From Stereocaulon alpinum (taxonomy: Eukaryota; Ascomycota; Lecanoromycetes; Lecanorales; Stereocaulaceae): DNA of 64,000 nucleotides. The notes under the pieces were generated by a model that did not search any database, was not told the origin of the DNA, and was given only the letters and a program-made list of their open reading frames with translations. The stretch covers positions 124,001 through 188,000 of the forward strand of contig JAEUBA010000004.1 in the NCBI GenBank assembly GCA_018257865.1, read 5' to 3'. Positions 32,033 to 43,100 of the stretch are shown here, piece after piece. The translations under genes and the position numbers were made by a program. Each line of letters starts with the position of its first letter. The first letter of the stretch is position 1.

Positions 32033-33711
32033 ATGGGTCAGACATTATCTGAGCCCGTAGTGGAGAAGGTGTGTCCACTTCCGTGAATCTACGTCGCAAG
32101 CTTGAGGTCGCGTGATAAGACTATACTTGCAGCCTTTCAAGATGCTTGGCCTACGCCGAGACCTCCTTAATTCGATGACATGCGTCTGGTACTGACCTAT
32201 GTACTCTGCAGATCTCTGATGATGGTCAAGATGATCGAGTTGCGTACGGCGTTTCTGCCATGCAGGGTTGGCGTATCAGTATGGAGGATGCACACGCAGC
32301 TGTGTTAGACCTACAAGCAGAAAATGGGGACGAAGAATTCAAAGCTGCGTCTGTGGATGACCGGCTCAGCTTCTTTGGAGTATACGATGGCCATGGCGGA
32401 GACAAGGTCGCGCTGTTCGCAGGCGAGAATATACACAAGATCCTCGCAAAGCAGGAAGCATTCAAAAAGAAGGACTTTGAACAAGCTCTGAAAGATGGAT
32501 TCCTTGCTACGGATAGGGCTATCCTGAATGGTAGGCTTTTGTGGACATTGGTGATAATCTCTTCTCACGGTATACGTCAGATCCAAAATACGAGGAGGAA
32601 GTCTCTGGTTGCACCGCCTCCGTGGGATTGATATCGAAAACGACGATCTACGTAGTCAGTTAGCCCACTGATAACGCTGGTTGCACCGGCCCTCTAACGT
32701 GACTTAGGCCAACGCCGGCGACTCGCGCTCTGTTCTCGGTGTCAAGGGCAGAGCAAAACCGCTGTCTTACGACCATAAGCCTCAAAATGAGGGTGAGTAC
32801 GAGCCATCTTATTCTCAGCGCTATAACTAAACCACATAGGTGAAAAGGCACGCATATGCGCTGCTGGGGGCTTCGTGGATTTTGGTCGGGTTAATGGCAA
32901 CCTTGCACTTTCCCGCGCCATAGGCGACTTCGAGTTCAAAAAAAGTGCAGAACTGTCGCCAGAACAACAGATCGTGACCGCATTCCCGGACGTTATTGCT
33001 CATACTATAACTGATGACGATGAGTTCCTTGTCATTGCGTGTGACGGTATGCATATGAGTCTTAATGATCCATACAGCAGACCTCGCTCATCCGTATGTT
33101 CTAGGTATCTGGGACTGTCAGTCATCGCAAGCAGTGGTAGAATTCGTCCGGCGCGGCATTGCGGCCAAGCAAGAGCTCTCAAAAATCTCGGAAAATATGA
33201 TGGACAATTGCCTGGCCTCAAACAGCGAGACTGGCGGTGTCGGATGCGATAATATGACCATGATAGTCATCGCCCTTCTCAGAGGCAAGAGCAAAGATCA
33301 GTGGTACCAGGAAATTGCGGACAGGGTCGCAAAAGGCGACGGACCTTGCGCTCCACCAGAATACGGTAACACGCCCTCTGCACCTCACCAGGTGAAGTGA
33401 TACTAAGGCGATGTTCAACAGCTAAGTTCCGCGGTCCTGGTGTACGACACAATTTTGAGGATAGTGGTGATGACTATGATCTCAACCTTGACCAGCGAAA
33501 CCGTGGCGCGGGGAGTCGCTCAGGCAGGATTATTCTGCTCGGCGATGGTACTGAAGTCTTGACAGAGAGTGACGATACTGAGATGTTCGATCATGAAGAA
33601 GAAGATAAGGACCTTGCGAGTCAAGTCACCAAAGGTCAAAGAACAACAAATGATGAGGACCGGGGTGCAAGAGAGGAGACTCCGGGACCGGAAGCCCCAG
33701 CATCCACAGAC

Positions 33712-33760
<49 letters not shown>

Positions 33761-33840
33761 CGACATCCACAAGCTCAGACAAGAAAGTGATTCCTGAGAG
33801 TGCCATACCAGAGAAGCTCGTTGCCTCACCCACGAATTAG
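32033..33840 (+). CDS. Protein phosphatase 2C (Ptc2/Ptc3-like) with polyglutamine tract
   Basis: Mg/Mn-dependent Ser/Thr phosphatase, likely cytosolic/nuclear, of the Ptc2/Ptc3 group that dampens stress-MAPK and checkpoint signalling in yeasts. Exons: 32033-32068, 32212-32530, 32581-32654, 32708-32792, 32840-33046, 33105-33365 and 33422-33840, giving 466 residues. The N-terminus MGQTLSEPVVEK could be N-myristoylated (MGQTLS), as in yeast Ptc2. Metal-binding motifs are all present: SAMQGWRISMEDAHA, GVYDGHGG, ANAGDSRSVL, FLVIACDGIWD and GCDNMTMIV. After the domain, AKFRGPGVRHNFEDS is the conserved Ptc2-type linker, reached only by splicing at 33421/33422. The acidic tail holds 15 consecutive Gln, all encoded by CAG. 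Six introns are phase-consistent. Confidence 0.92.
33715..33759 (+). repeat. (CAG)15 microsatellite within PP2C coding region
   Basis: Fifteen uninterrupted CAG codons for glutamine in the disordered tail. Pure repeats are prone to length change by slippage, so this is a likely polymorphic site. Confidence 0.97.
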
Positions 33841-34756
33841 GAGAAGTAAACAACGGCTGCCATAACTCATGTTATTACTTCTCGACTGATTGCTGTTACG
33901 GTTCATGAGAACGTTCATGAGCTATGAGATTACCCCTTTGTCCGCCTTATGCCGAGCTACTCTATACCAGCGATGATTTACCGACTTACAGCATCAGGCG
34001 ATGCTCTAGAGGACAGATTTCACCTGCTGCGGTCTGTCAACGCCGGCTGACTGCGTATGTCAGACGTCAACGAATGGATTTTCGATTTGGTGACGAGTCC
34101 CTCTATAGCGCTTCCTATACCTACAAACACATTGATTCCCCCATTCCTCACCATTCGGTTTCTCATGTGCCGTGCTGGCACCTTTACACCCTGGAAGACT
34201 GTGTCACGAACCGATAGAAGTGGTCAAGTTTAGGCTTACGATTAGAGCTCAGGCATTTTGTTTGTGTGGATGTCATTCACTTGTGGGCAGAGATCCCGAA
34301 ATCAGCATTGCTACGGCTTGGGTTGACACCTTTCTACGAAGCACAGTTCTGAGAAGGTGATTGTGACCCTGTTGAAAGACCAGAATTTTCTGTACATAAT
34401 TCAAGCTCAAGCTATCTACACACCTTGTATTGACTTGCATCCGTAGGGCTGATGATACAAGTAAAGTTGTCGCGGTCCGCGATGACGATCAAGTCTCGGC
34501 AGAATCCGCAGAAGCAAGGAAATAATCGACTGTAGAATCAAGAGAAATCTTCAAAGCAACGACCAAGCTTCTCATAAATACCCTCCCTGTATACTTAATG
34601 ATAATTCCTTTACAGCCGGCGCTCGCGGCTTCCTAAACCTGTCGATCAATAACCAAATACGCAACCTTAACCCCTACTCCTCAAGACGCGAGACTGCCAA
34701 TTTTGCTCGTGTGCCTGTATCACAAATCGTTGTGCTTGGAACATTGTGACTCTAAC
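33841..34756. other. Intergenic region upstream of phosphocholine cytidylyltransferase gene
   Basis: Over 900 bp with no coding signal on either strand. The final 150 bases are C/A-rich, as in a 5' leader. Confidence 0.45.
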
Positions 34757-36354
34757 ATGTCATCTCCTTCATCATCAGGCTCTGGAAAACGAAAGCGCAC
34801 CTCCACGCTTCCTCACTCGATCAAGCAATCTTCCACAGCGGATCTCCTTCAACCATCTTCTCGTGACGCTTCAGGCGAAGACGCAGGAGACTCGACATCC
34901 CAGGCCATTACCAGTGGTGTGAAGCACAAGAAGTTCGCGGCATCTGCAGACTCGATGACCGTGCCTAATAAACGGCCGAGGACAAAGTCTAACGCGGATG
35001 GCAGCACAAGCAATGGCAATGCTCCAAGCACCAACAGCGGTGATGCCGACGATGACGACGAGGGCACTGCAGAAGAAGGAGGCCGTACACGGCGCAGGAC
35101 GAAGAGTTCATCAAACAAGCAACGGCCTGAATTGAAGTTGGAGCAAGACAGCAAATCTATGCCTCCACCCGCCAAGGGAGGCCTTCAAGACCCGGTGGGA
35201 TTTCATACCAATCCACCGCCTACAGGTCGCCCTGTACGGATATACGCCGATGGCGTGTTCGATCTATTTCATCTTGGGTCAGTCCCATTGCTTCAGTTTA
35301 GAATGAGTCCACTAACACGAATGCTAGACACATGCGTCAATTGGAGCAAGCAAAGACCGCGTTTCCAGATGTCTATCTCCTGGTCGGAGTCACTGGGGAC
35401 ACCGAAACACACAAGCGTAAGGGTCTGACTGTCTTAACTGGTGCTGAACGTGCAGAGACTTTACGTCATTGCAAATGGGTTGACGAGGTTATTCCCAATT
35501 GCCCCTGGATCGTCACCCCTGACTTCTTGGAAAAGCATAAGATCGACTACGTTGCTCACGATGACCTGCCATACGGTGCCGACGAAGGAGACGACATCTA
35601 CACCCCTATTAAGAAGGAAGGGAAATTCTTGGTGACACAGAGAACCGAGGGCGTCAGCACCACAGGTATAATCACCAAGTACGTAGCCAGATCTTGACCA
35701 ATCATTGGGTGCTTGCTTATAGCCACTTTTAGGATCGTCAAAGACTATGAAAAGTACATCGCCCGCCAATTGAAGCGTGGCACATCCCGCCAGGAGCTCA
35801 ACGTGTCCTGGCTCAAGAAGAACGAGCTTGATCTGAAGCGTCATGTCGTAGAGCTACGTGACAGTGTCCGCACCAATTGGTCTACCACCGGTCAAGAGCT
35901 CACCAAGGAACTCCGTCAATTCTGGCAGAGCAGCAGACCTAGCAGCCCTGCCAGAGGTCTTAGTAGAAGTGAGAATGATCCCGACCACTCTGGTGGGCTC
36001 AAGTCTCCTGCTGCTCTGGCGCATCTAGCACATCTAGACATTCCAAGGCCAGAAAGCCCTGGTGGCAGTCGAGGAGCGAGTAGTGACTTTGCTACTGGGT
36101 ACAGTCTCGGTTTGATTGGTGGTGTCAGATCCTGGGTCAGTTTTGAGCCGAGTCATCTGGAGATTCCTATGCTCATATTTACTCAGATGACCCGAAGCCG
36201 CATCTCTCTACGTGAGAGTCGGCCTGGAAGCGGAGAGAGTGAGGAGGATAGCTCCGATGCGAAAAGCTCGAAGGATGAGAAGACGCCTTCAAGAGGCAGG
36301 AGAGCGGAGCCTTCTGAGGCGGATATTGCAGACATGATGGACACTAAATCTTGA
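34757..36354 (+). CDS. PCT1: Choline-phosphate cytidylyltransferase
   Basis: Makes CDP-choline from CTP and phosphocholine, the regulated step of the Kennedy pathway to phosphatidylcholine; nuclear/ER membrane-associated. Exons: 34757-35277, 35328-35678, 35733-36135 and 36187-36354, giving 480 residues. A disordered, basic N-terminus with KRPRTK precedes the catalytic domain: RIYADGVFDLFHLGHMRQLE carries the HxGH motif at 172-175, assembled across intron 1. The signature RTEGVSTT lies at 279-286. An amphipathic, Lys-rich helix region (RQELNVSWLKKNELDLKRHV) follows and fits the membrane-sensing M domain. A Ser-rich tail contains many SP sites. The last intron (36136-36186) is 51 nt and open in frame, so retention would add 17 hydrophobic residues. 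I prefer removal because SW|MTRSR matches the usual fungal sequence. Confidence 0.95.
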
Positions 36355-36679
36355 TTCTTCGACTGTGAGTTTCTATGCAAGAACAATAAGGCCTCCTTTC
36401 AACGTAGTAATAGTGGCTGTCTCCAGCGATAGACCTTGTAATACATTCGCTAGCTAAACGTGTACTCCTATTTATCATCTGCTGAAGACTGCCACGTGAG
36501 GATTCGTCAGCTGTCGGCAAAAATCGTTGGTATGGGAATGGATAGCATATGGCTTTCTCTGAAGAGGATCAAGTTGCTCATTCAAGAAGCTGCATTTGCT
36601 ACCTCAGATATCGAGACTTGCAGCACATCATTGCCACCATGATTCTGAAAACGAACACATCCATCCCCGAGTCTTTAGT
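36355..36679. other. Convergent intergenic region PCT1/RPS23
   Basis: About 325 bp between two convergent stop codons; no other signal. Confidence 0.4.
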
Positions 36680-37191
36680 CTATGATCTAGGCTTCTCCTT
36701 CTTCTCCTTCCACAGCGCTGACAGACCCACACCCGATACCTTGACGACCTTGAACCGCACACCGGGAATATCACCCTTCGCCTTGCCCTTTCGACCAAAA
36801 CCGGATAGCAGAACCTCATCGTTCTCGTCCACGAAGTTCAAGCAGCCATCGTTTGGCACTACAAAATCCCAGACACATCAGCCTGAACCCCCTCCTCACA
36901 TTTTTTTCCCCCTAGTTCTAAGTGCCACTCACCGAAAGCAGTAACCTTCTTTCCATTCTTAATCAATTGCACCCTTACACATTTTCTTATAGCAGAATTC
37001 GGCTGCTTCGCCTCGACACCGACTTTTTCAAGCACTATTCCTTTGGCGTGCGAGGAGCCACCGAACGGAGACGATTTGTAGGCTGTGCCGAGGAGACGCT
37101 TCTTGTAGTGGAGATCGGCCCAGCGGCCTTCGCGACGATGGGTGCGGAGTTTGCGGGCGGCGTTCAGGCCACGGGGTTTTCCTTTACCCAT
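36680..37191 (-). CDS. RPS23: 40S ribosomal protein S23 (uS12)
   Basis: Decoding-centre protein of the small ribosomal subunit. Exons 37191-36933 and 36858-36680 give 145 residues, exactly the usual length. Sequence is nearly invariant in eukaryotes: MGKGKPRGLNAARKLRTHRR, GGSSHAKGIVLEKVGVEAKQ, then PNSAIRKCVRVQLIKNGKKV. The proline in KQPNSAIRK is the conserved hydroxylation site. The 74-nt intron (gtgagt...tttgtag) joins KVTAF to VPNDGCLNFVDENDE. The protein ends KEKKEKPRS. An additional 5'-leader intron is likely upstream. Divergent from the neighbour at 37657. Confidence 0.98.
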
Positions 37192-37196
37192 GGTTG

Positions 37197-37341
37197 CTAG
37201 AGAGACGGGAGGTCAGTGGGTGAATTGACGAAGGCAAGTCGATGGATTGAGTGTGTGCTGGGTATGCGTTGAGAGAATGGTGGAGAACGGAAGCGAGGAT
37301 AACTTTGATACAGTGGATGCAGATATGGGATTTGAGCTTAC
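37197..37341 (-). other. Probable 5'-UTR intron of RPS23
   Basis: On the minus strand a donor GTAAGC at 37341 and an acceptor CTCTCTAG ending at 37197 flank 145 nt, with a CTGAC branch-point-like sequence 16-20 nt before the acceptor. Only CAACC remains before the ATG. Leader introns are common in fungal ribosomal protein genes. Confidence 0.55.
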
Positions 37342-37656
37342 CGATTAATGTGTGATCGCAATAGGAGGGTCGAGGGTGCTTTTGAAGGAGATTGTCGTTA
37401 AGACGGACATCGAAGATCGAGAACGCTAAGCGAGTGTGGGCTATTCAGCCCTACAGCATGTGCGGAACGTCTCCGCATCAAGTTGACCTCGCCGAGCTCT
37501 TTCTGCTCGGCACATACAACAATTGTCTTATTTTGGAGCTTTGCAATCCATTCGTTCATGACTAGGTCTACTTTAGACCACTCTTCAGGTTTACCTGAAG
37601 ATATGAGATGCCCTAGATCAACCTGATTTCCCACTTAAACTTAGCTTTGTTATAAG
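37342..37656. promoter_or_regulatory. Divergent promoter region of RPS23 and the gene at 37657
   Basis: About 315 bp. A 78-codon minus-strand open frame (37634-37398) overlaps it but starts at GTG and sits in the RPS23 promoter, so I do not call it a gene. Confidence 0.4.
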
Positions 37657-38385
37657 ATGTCGACACTCTCCCCATCCTCTGCGGCTACACCTAGCACAGC
37701 TCACCCCCAACGCGCCCCACCACCCTCTCTCTTCCTTGGCCCACCCTCCCGCAATGCCTCCAATGTCTCCCTCAGCCAGCCAGGACCATCTACACAACCC
37801 GCATCCTCCCAAACCCGCGCCCCTCTCCTTCGTTCCCGCTCAAACCGAGGTCTAGATACAGCAGCAACATCAGCACCCCTCGGCCGCTCTCGCCCCGCAC
37901 CTCCACAACAAACACAGACAGATGGCGCCCGCACCGACGCCCTCTGGGCAGAAATGCAAGCTACTCTGGCAGAGGTAGAGCTCAGTGCATTCAGCAGCAC
38001 GCATGTCTTCGGCTCCGCGCACAGTGCCGCCTTGGAAGAGTTGCGAGAAGCGCAGATAGCGCTAGCTCAGGCGTGGGGAAGGGGAGAAGCTGGTGAGGAC
38101 GAGGGGTTGGCGGAAGATAAGGCGCATGTTGAGAAAGCGAAGGACGAGGCGAAGAAAGATAGTGCTGAGGGTGAGGAGGTGGAGGAGGAGGAAGAGGCGG
38201 ATATCATTGAGGCGAGGAGACGGAGGGAGGCAAATGAGAAGTTCTTCAAGAGGGTTGAGGAAGGCGTTGTTGATGTCGTTGGGAAATTAGAGGGGGTTGC
38301 GGAGGCGATGGCCAAGGTTGAGAAGGAGAGTAGGGAGCTTTGGAATGAGAAGGATAGTGTGGAGTCGGGCAGTGTTGCTGCTTGA
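37657..38385 (+). CDS. Conserved-looking protein of unknown function with acidic/coiled-coil C-terminus
   Basis: Single exon, 242 residues, ATG at 37657. Residues 1-90 are Pro/Ser/Ala-rich and disordered, with SLFLGPPSRNASNVSLSQPG. Residues about 92-140 (LWAEMQATLAEVELSAF, HVFGSAHSAALEELREAQIA) form a predicted helix that looks conserved. The remainder is a highly charged helix with a Glu run (EEVEEEEEADIIEARRRREA) and a final coiled-coil-like segment (VVGKLEGVAEAMAKVEKESR). This resembles a small fungal family with a disordered region of unknown function; a BLOC-1/Kxd1-like role is conceivable from the helical layout but I cannot support it. Codon use is strongly coding, so the gene is probably real. 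Confidence 0.7.
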   Translation: MSTLSPSSAATPSTAHPQRAPPPSLFLGPPSRNASNVSLSQPGPSTQPASSQTRAPLLRSRSNRGLDTAATSAPLGRSRPAPPQQTQTDGARTDALWAEMQATLAEVELSAFSSTHVFGSAHSAALEELREAQIALAQAWGRGEAGEDEGLAEDKAHVEKAKDEAKKDSAEGEEVEEEEEADIIEARRRREANEKFFKRVEEGVVDVVGKLEGVAEAMAKVEKESRELWNEKDSVESGSVAA

Positions 38386-39629
38386 ATTACTTGGAGCGAG
38401 GTTTAATATCAGAGCTCTGATGCCTGGCCGCTGCAAAGAAGGCTACTACCTACCACTAGGGACACTTGTTGAAATTCTGAGCCGACATGGACTGATGGTG
38501 GTGGGATAGAGGTAGGTCAAATCCAACGCCCGATCCTTCGAAAATATATGAGCTGAAGCTTGGCTGCCCCTGCAGCAGTACCCTACTTCAGACCAAGGAC
38601 AATATATACAACCAAGCTCGCAGGATGTTTGCGTCGAAATCGCTCATCTCAACAGGCTGAGGTCCTCTAATAGTATCAGGTAAATAATCCACCGAGCATC
38701 AAACCTAGCCAGCCGTGTAACATCATGTCGTCGCCCTCGTCCATTTGTGAAGGCGTAACACCACAACTCGCACCGGCTGCAGACTCTATCGAGAGGGGAG
38801 TGTGCACAATGTTGATCGACCAGGAGCTGGGAGAGAGCTGTTTCTCGTCTGTTTCAGGATAGTCATGTGCAGTTCTGGGTCTCGACAGCCACGCACCTGC
38901 GACTTACGAAGTCTCCCTATATACCATGCGTACACTTCGAGGGTGTGAGGCTAGCCTTTCTGTCTCCATCGAAGTGGACTGAGTTCCAAGACATGGTCAA
39001 AGATGAAGATTGTTGTATTGAAATATGTACGCCTTTACCGATCAAAAGCCGTTACTCCCATAGATTCGCAAATGTGCTCAGTATCAGCTCGCGTCGAGGC
39101 TGCTACTGAGCTAAACTAGAGCTCGGATCTTGGCGGGCAAGCTGTTATCTCAGCTGTCCAAGCTCTTGACTGTTGGCTTTCGCCCATGTATCTCGGACAC
39201 GTTACTGGATTTAGCCTGTGTATACACGAAATATCAGTTACTACAACTTGTTCAGAGACTCCCGGCCCAGATCTTTCAACAGGAGTGCTAAGACTTTGAA
39301 CTATGTCTTTCTGTCTGAACGATAAAGGTATATCTCCGCTCAGATCAGTCAAAACCCAAGGTAAAACATGCTCAAATGAAGCGGTCGAGTCGGGCGAGTC
39401 TTCCTCGTGCAATCCGCTTGACTAAAGCAGATCGGTGTTCGAAAGGAAGCCCTTGCTACTCGGGACTCCTCTTCCCGTGATCCCACTACTATATCTCTTA
39501 CAGCTGTGGGCACCATGACATCGGAAGACAGTCCGTGCGTGAAGCTTGCCCACAAAAAGAGAAGAATCCACCGTTGAGCGACTACACTGTGTGGAAAATT
39601 CGGTTCCTTTCCGAATGTCTGACTACTAT
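38386..39629. other. Gene-poor region before BTB relic
   Basis: No coding signal recognised. An ATG at 39515 opens 20 codons and stops; it could be the lost start of the BTB relic. Confidence 0.35.
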
Positions 39630-40131
39630 TCAGAAGTTCATTCGATTGGCCGTACAAATGGACGTGGGCGTTGGCGAGGCTAAGCGACTTTCCAAAGATC
39701 CGCAAACGGCTCTTTTTTAACGCATCCAAGTACTTTGCGGCCGCCTTGTATGGCGGATTTCGGAAGGCACAAGACCAATACATCGAATCACCTGAAGAGG
39801 ATCCTGCTATGCTCGAGCGCTTTCAGCTCTGGATTCACCACGGAAACCTAAGCCCTGACGAAAAGAACAACAAAGAAGTCCGCTGGGCTTCCTTACCTAC
39901 TGTGTATATCTTCGCTGTAGCTCGCGATTTACCTGTTCTTCAATATTTGACCATTGCTATATCCATCGACAAAGAGTGGACCAAACCCACACCACCCACA
40001 TCGCAAGTCCAACATCTCTACGACAACACCCACAAGACAGCCCCACGCGCAAGCTTTTGTTTGAGTGGAACCCTCATTGTGGGAGCTTGTCAAGTACGGA
40101 CTGGGACGAGGACAGAAACCGCCTCAACTAG
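39630..40131 (+). pseudogene. Decayed BTB/POZ-domain protein gene
   Basis: The central frame reads FNASKYFAAALYGGFRKAQD, SPEEDPAMLERFQLWIHHGN and PTVYIFAVARDLPVLQYLTI, matching the BTB/POZ domain of the expanded fungal family (the usual order is R.S.YF.AAL.GGF, then EDDP..F..F..W.Y.G, then YVFAD.R.IP.LQN). The upstream part (IQKFIRLAVQMDVGVGE) is in another frame, ending at a TAA at 39718-39720. The natural end (RKLLFEWNPHCGSLSSTDWD, stop at 40131) is in a third frame. At least two frameshifts. BTB proteins of this kind are thought to act as protein-interaction modules; this copy should be inactive. Confidence 0.6.
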
Positions 40132-43100
40132 GAATAGGATATCGACATAATTATCACTTTGCAAATGTTGAACGTCAGCGGCGAACTTGACACTTATGAT
40201 TTCCGAACAGTCGCTCTGAACTGCCAAGTCGCCGTCCCAGTCGCCAAGGGTCCAGATCACACGACCTAGAGCGGGAGAACAGTCAACGAGTACACATAAG
40301 CTTAGGAATCTGTCGAAAATGTGCGTGAATATGAAGACCACCGTATCAGTGGAGGGCGTCCATGTGAAGGCTAGCTTTCACGAAAGAATGGACTGTTCCC
40401 AAGTCTTACGAAAGCCTGCGGGATTTTGTTCCCTATGGATATGTGTCGGTATGTGTTCCGTATTCATTCTACGCATTATCAAAGCTACTATGTTGTATCA
40501 TTCCGGCTCATTGTAAACAGGATCTCGGTACCACGATGTTGAAACAATCGACCTAAACGTTTCCCATTCTTTTAGATGTTAAACCCCTTCAGCTATCAGG
40601 TCTACGCCCTATCAAAGCCACCCTGGCTCGTCAACACCCTAGGACAACTTCACACTCTGCCTGGCAAGGGCGCCCCGCCAAGCTAGCACCCTTAAGGAGC
40701 CCTTAAAGCGTGATTACTCTTCCACCTGGGATTCCTGTGGCGACTCCGGGGCGTTGTGCACTTTTCTTGAATTCTCGACATGCACACCGAGCCCACCCAA
40801 AGGCAGCAGCCACATCCAAAAGAATCAGACAACGAGAGTATACCTTGATCAAGACCTACATCGATATGGAACGCAGGTAACACTTCGACAGCTTCTGCGT
40901 ACAGATACGCTTCAGACACGAGTCCCCGGGACCTATCGGTGTCAAACAACCATGAGCACTGAATGTCACTGTGTCAACCAACGTCTCCTTACACAATTTC
41001 CCCACTCGCAAACCAAAGTACATTCTGGACCGAGACACCTTAGATATCGGCTGATACCGCCAAGCCATCCCCTCGCGCCCAATTTCTGCCCCCATCAATC
41101 AACGCTCCAGACACCTAAACACATCTTCGCAACGAAATCACACTGACGTTCGCAACCAACACAGAAGAGCAACCATCGTCAGGCCAAAAAGCGCACAGCC
41201 CACAAAGCTCCCTCGTACCATCTCGAACCCTCCCAGCTATCGTAGTGCTTTCTGAGAGCTCCGACTATGGAGTAACATCGCCGTAATGCTCCATCACCTG
41301 TGTCGCAACGTTGATGTACCGAAAATATTCTCGGCTGTGCTCAAAATTGCACTTGAAGTGGGATGGTGGTGGGATTCTACTAAGGATAGTTGGGCCCGAC
41401 TCCACTCCCGTAGGCGCATTTGCTTCACATGCGGTCGTGAAAACAATGACATGAGATCCCCACCCGGGGCAAGCCCAGCTGAGATGGTGCTGAGCGCGGA
41501 AGGGATATGCTTCCTAGGGCGTAACGGCGTTGACTCGCATATGCGAAAGCCTGATGAGAATAGGTCGCCAGATCAGACACCATGGCAAGGCTCACTAATA
41601 CAAGGGGATGTAGCCGATGAAAAACATTTGACTCGGACATATCGCATTTGGTGTGTGTTCAAAGATCAAGTGCAGGAGCTTTACTTTTTAACATTATCGA
41701 GTCTCGTTAAGACCCATACCAAGGGCTTCAAATTCAGCAGCGTTCCCCCGTCTCCTGCCAATCCGGCGTTATGGTACTCAAGCATCCTCGCCCACCGGCT
41801 CTAAGTCCATCTTATCCTAAGCCTTCGGCGTTCAGCTACCCTAATTTCCGTAGACTCCTGTCCAAGTTAGCCGATTGCAAAATTCACCTGGTGCACTCAG
41901 ACTTACTTAATCAAGATGAAAAGCATTGAATTCACAGCTCCGCATCCCTATCGGCGGGGTATAGTGACGTTGCGGTGGTGACGTCTCCGTCATCCCGCAA
42001 TTCCGGTTCACTTGCCTCCGATGATAATTGTTGAGGGTCATGGGAGCTTTCGAAGCAGCAATGCAGGCCATGCTGTAAGGTGGTGCCAATCTAGCAAAGG
42101 AGACTTTCGTTAGCTGGAATATGCTCACCATATTCGCTCAGTCTTGCGCGATCAACTAACTCAAACATGCTCACACAGCATTAAACATGCGCAACGAGGG
42201 AAATTTGTCAGACTTGGGGCGTTCACTACAGCAAGTATAAAAGCAGTATGGTTTCCTCCTCGCACAGTCTTCTTAATCTTGGGAACACTCGGAACAACAC
42301 ATCCATATAGAAATTGGATGGTTGCAGCTTGTGAGACTTTTATAGTGTCCCGTCATGTTGCATCTATGGAGTGTAGATAGCCGCAGTTCCCCTACTGATG
42401 AAGTTGAGGTGTGAGCCCGTCATCCTATTTGTAATAGGCTGTTGATCGATGAACGTGCATTTGGCTCAGAGCAAGAGGGTATTCCAGAGGCTAAAAGAAA
42501 GAGGTATGCTACTGGCCTTTTGACATGCAACTTGTGCCTCTTGCTTTCGGACTATGGCCTTAGTACTCAGGCCTATCATAGCAGAAATGTCAGCAACTCG
42601 AGGGATTATATCATGGACAGTGATGATAGAAATCGACGATACGTACCTATCACAGGTCTTCCGTGCCACCACTGCCGAATGGCGGGTGGCCGTGACCTGC
42701 AGGCTGTCGAAATGCTCTGAGTCCTACTGACGGCGTTGTGAAAAGGGCTGTATCCCAGTCTGTCCATGACAGCATGTGTATTGAAATGGAGGTGGACTTA
42801 TGATGGTTGTGGGGAGGCTGCTTTGGGGTCTGCACCATGGGAAACGAGCAGCATTGACAAAGTGGCTTCGAGGTTGGTATACAATGATCCTTAGGGATGA
42901 AGTAGACAGTCAGTGCTGATGCTTGTCAGAGGGTGATGCCTCGAGGCAACTTACCATGGCTACGGCAGCAATTGCACCTGGAAAGCTTTGACTGGAGAGG
43001 CCATGTCAAGCATAGCATGCAAAGCATGTTGATGACAGGGCATCAATGACGTGGCTGCTTGAGGGGAGCAGTAGTGCGGTCAAGTACTCGATGGTGTAGC

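Noticed and set aside
37398..37634. 78-codon minus-strand open frame between RPS23 and its neighbour
   Set aside because: Begins at GTG, lies in the RPS23 promoter, and no exon can be joined to it.
41286..41804. 172-codon + strand open frame with a real ATG
   Set aside because: No coding-type codon bias or known motif, and an ORF of this length is expected by chance in a window this size. Kept only as a note in the gene-free segment.
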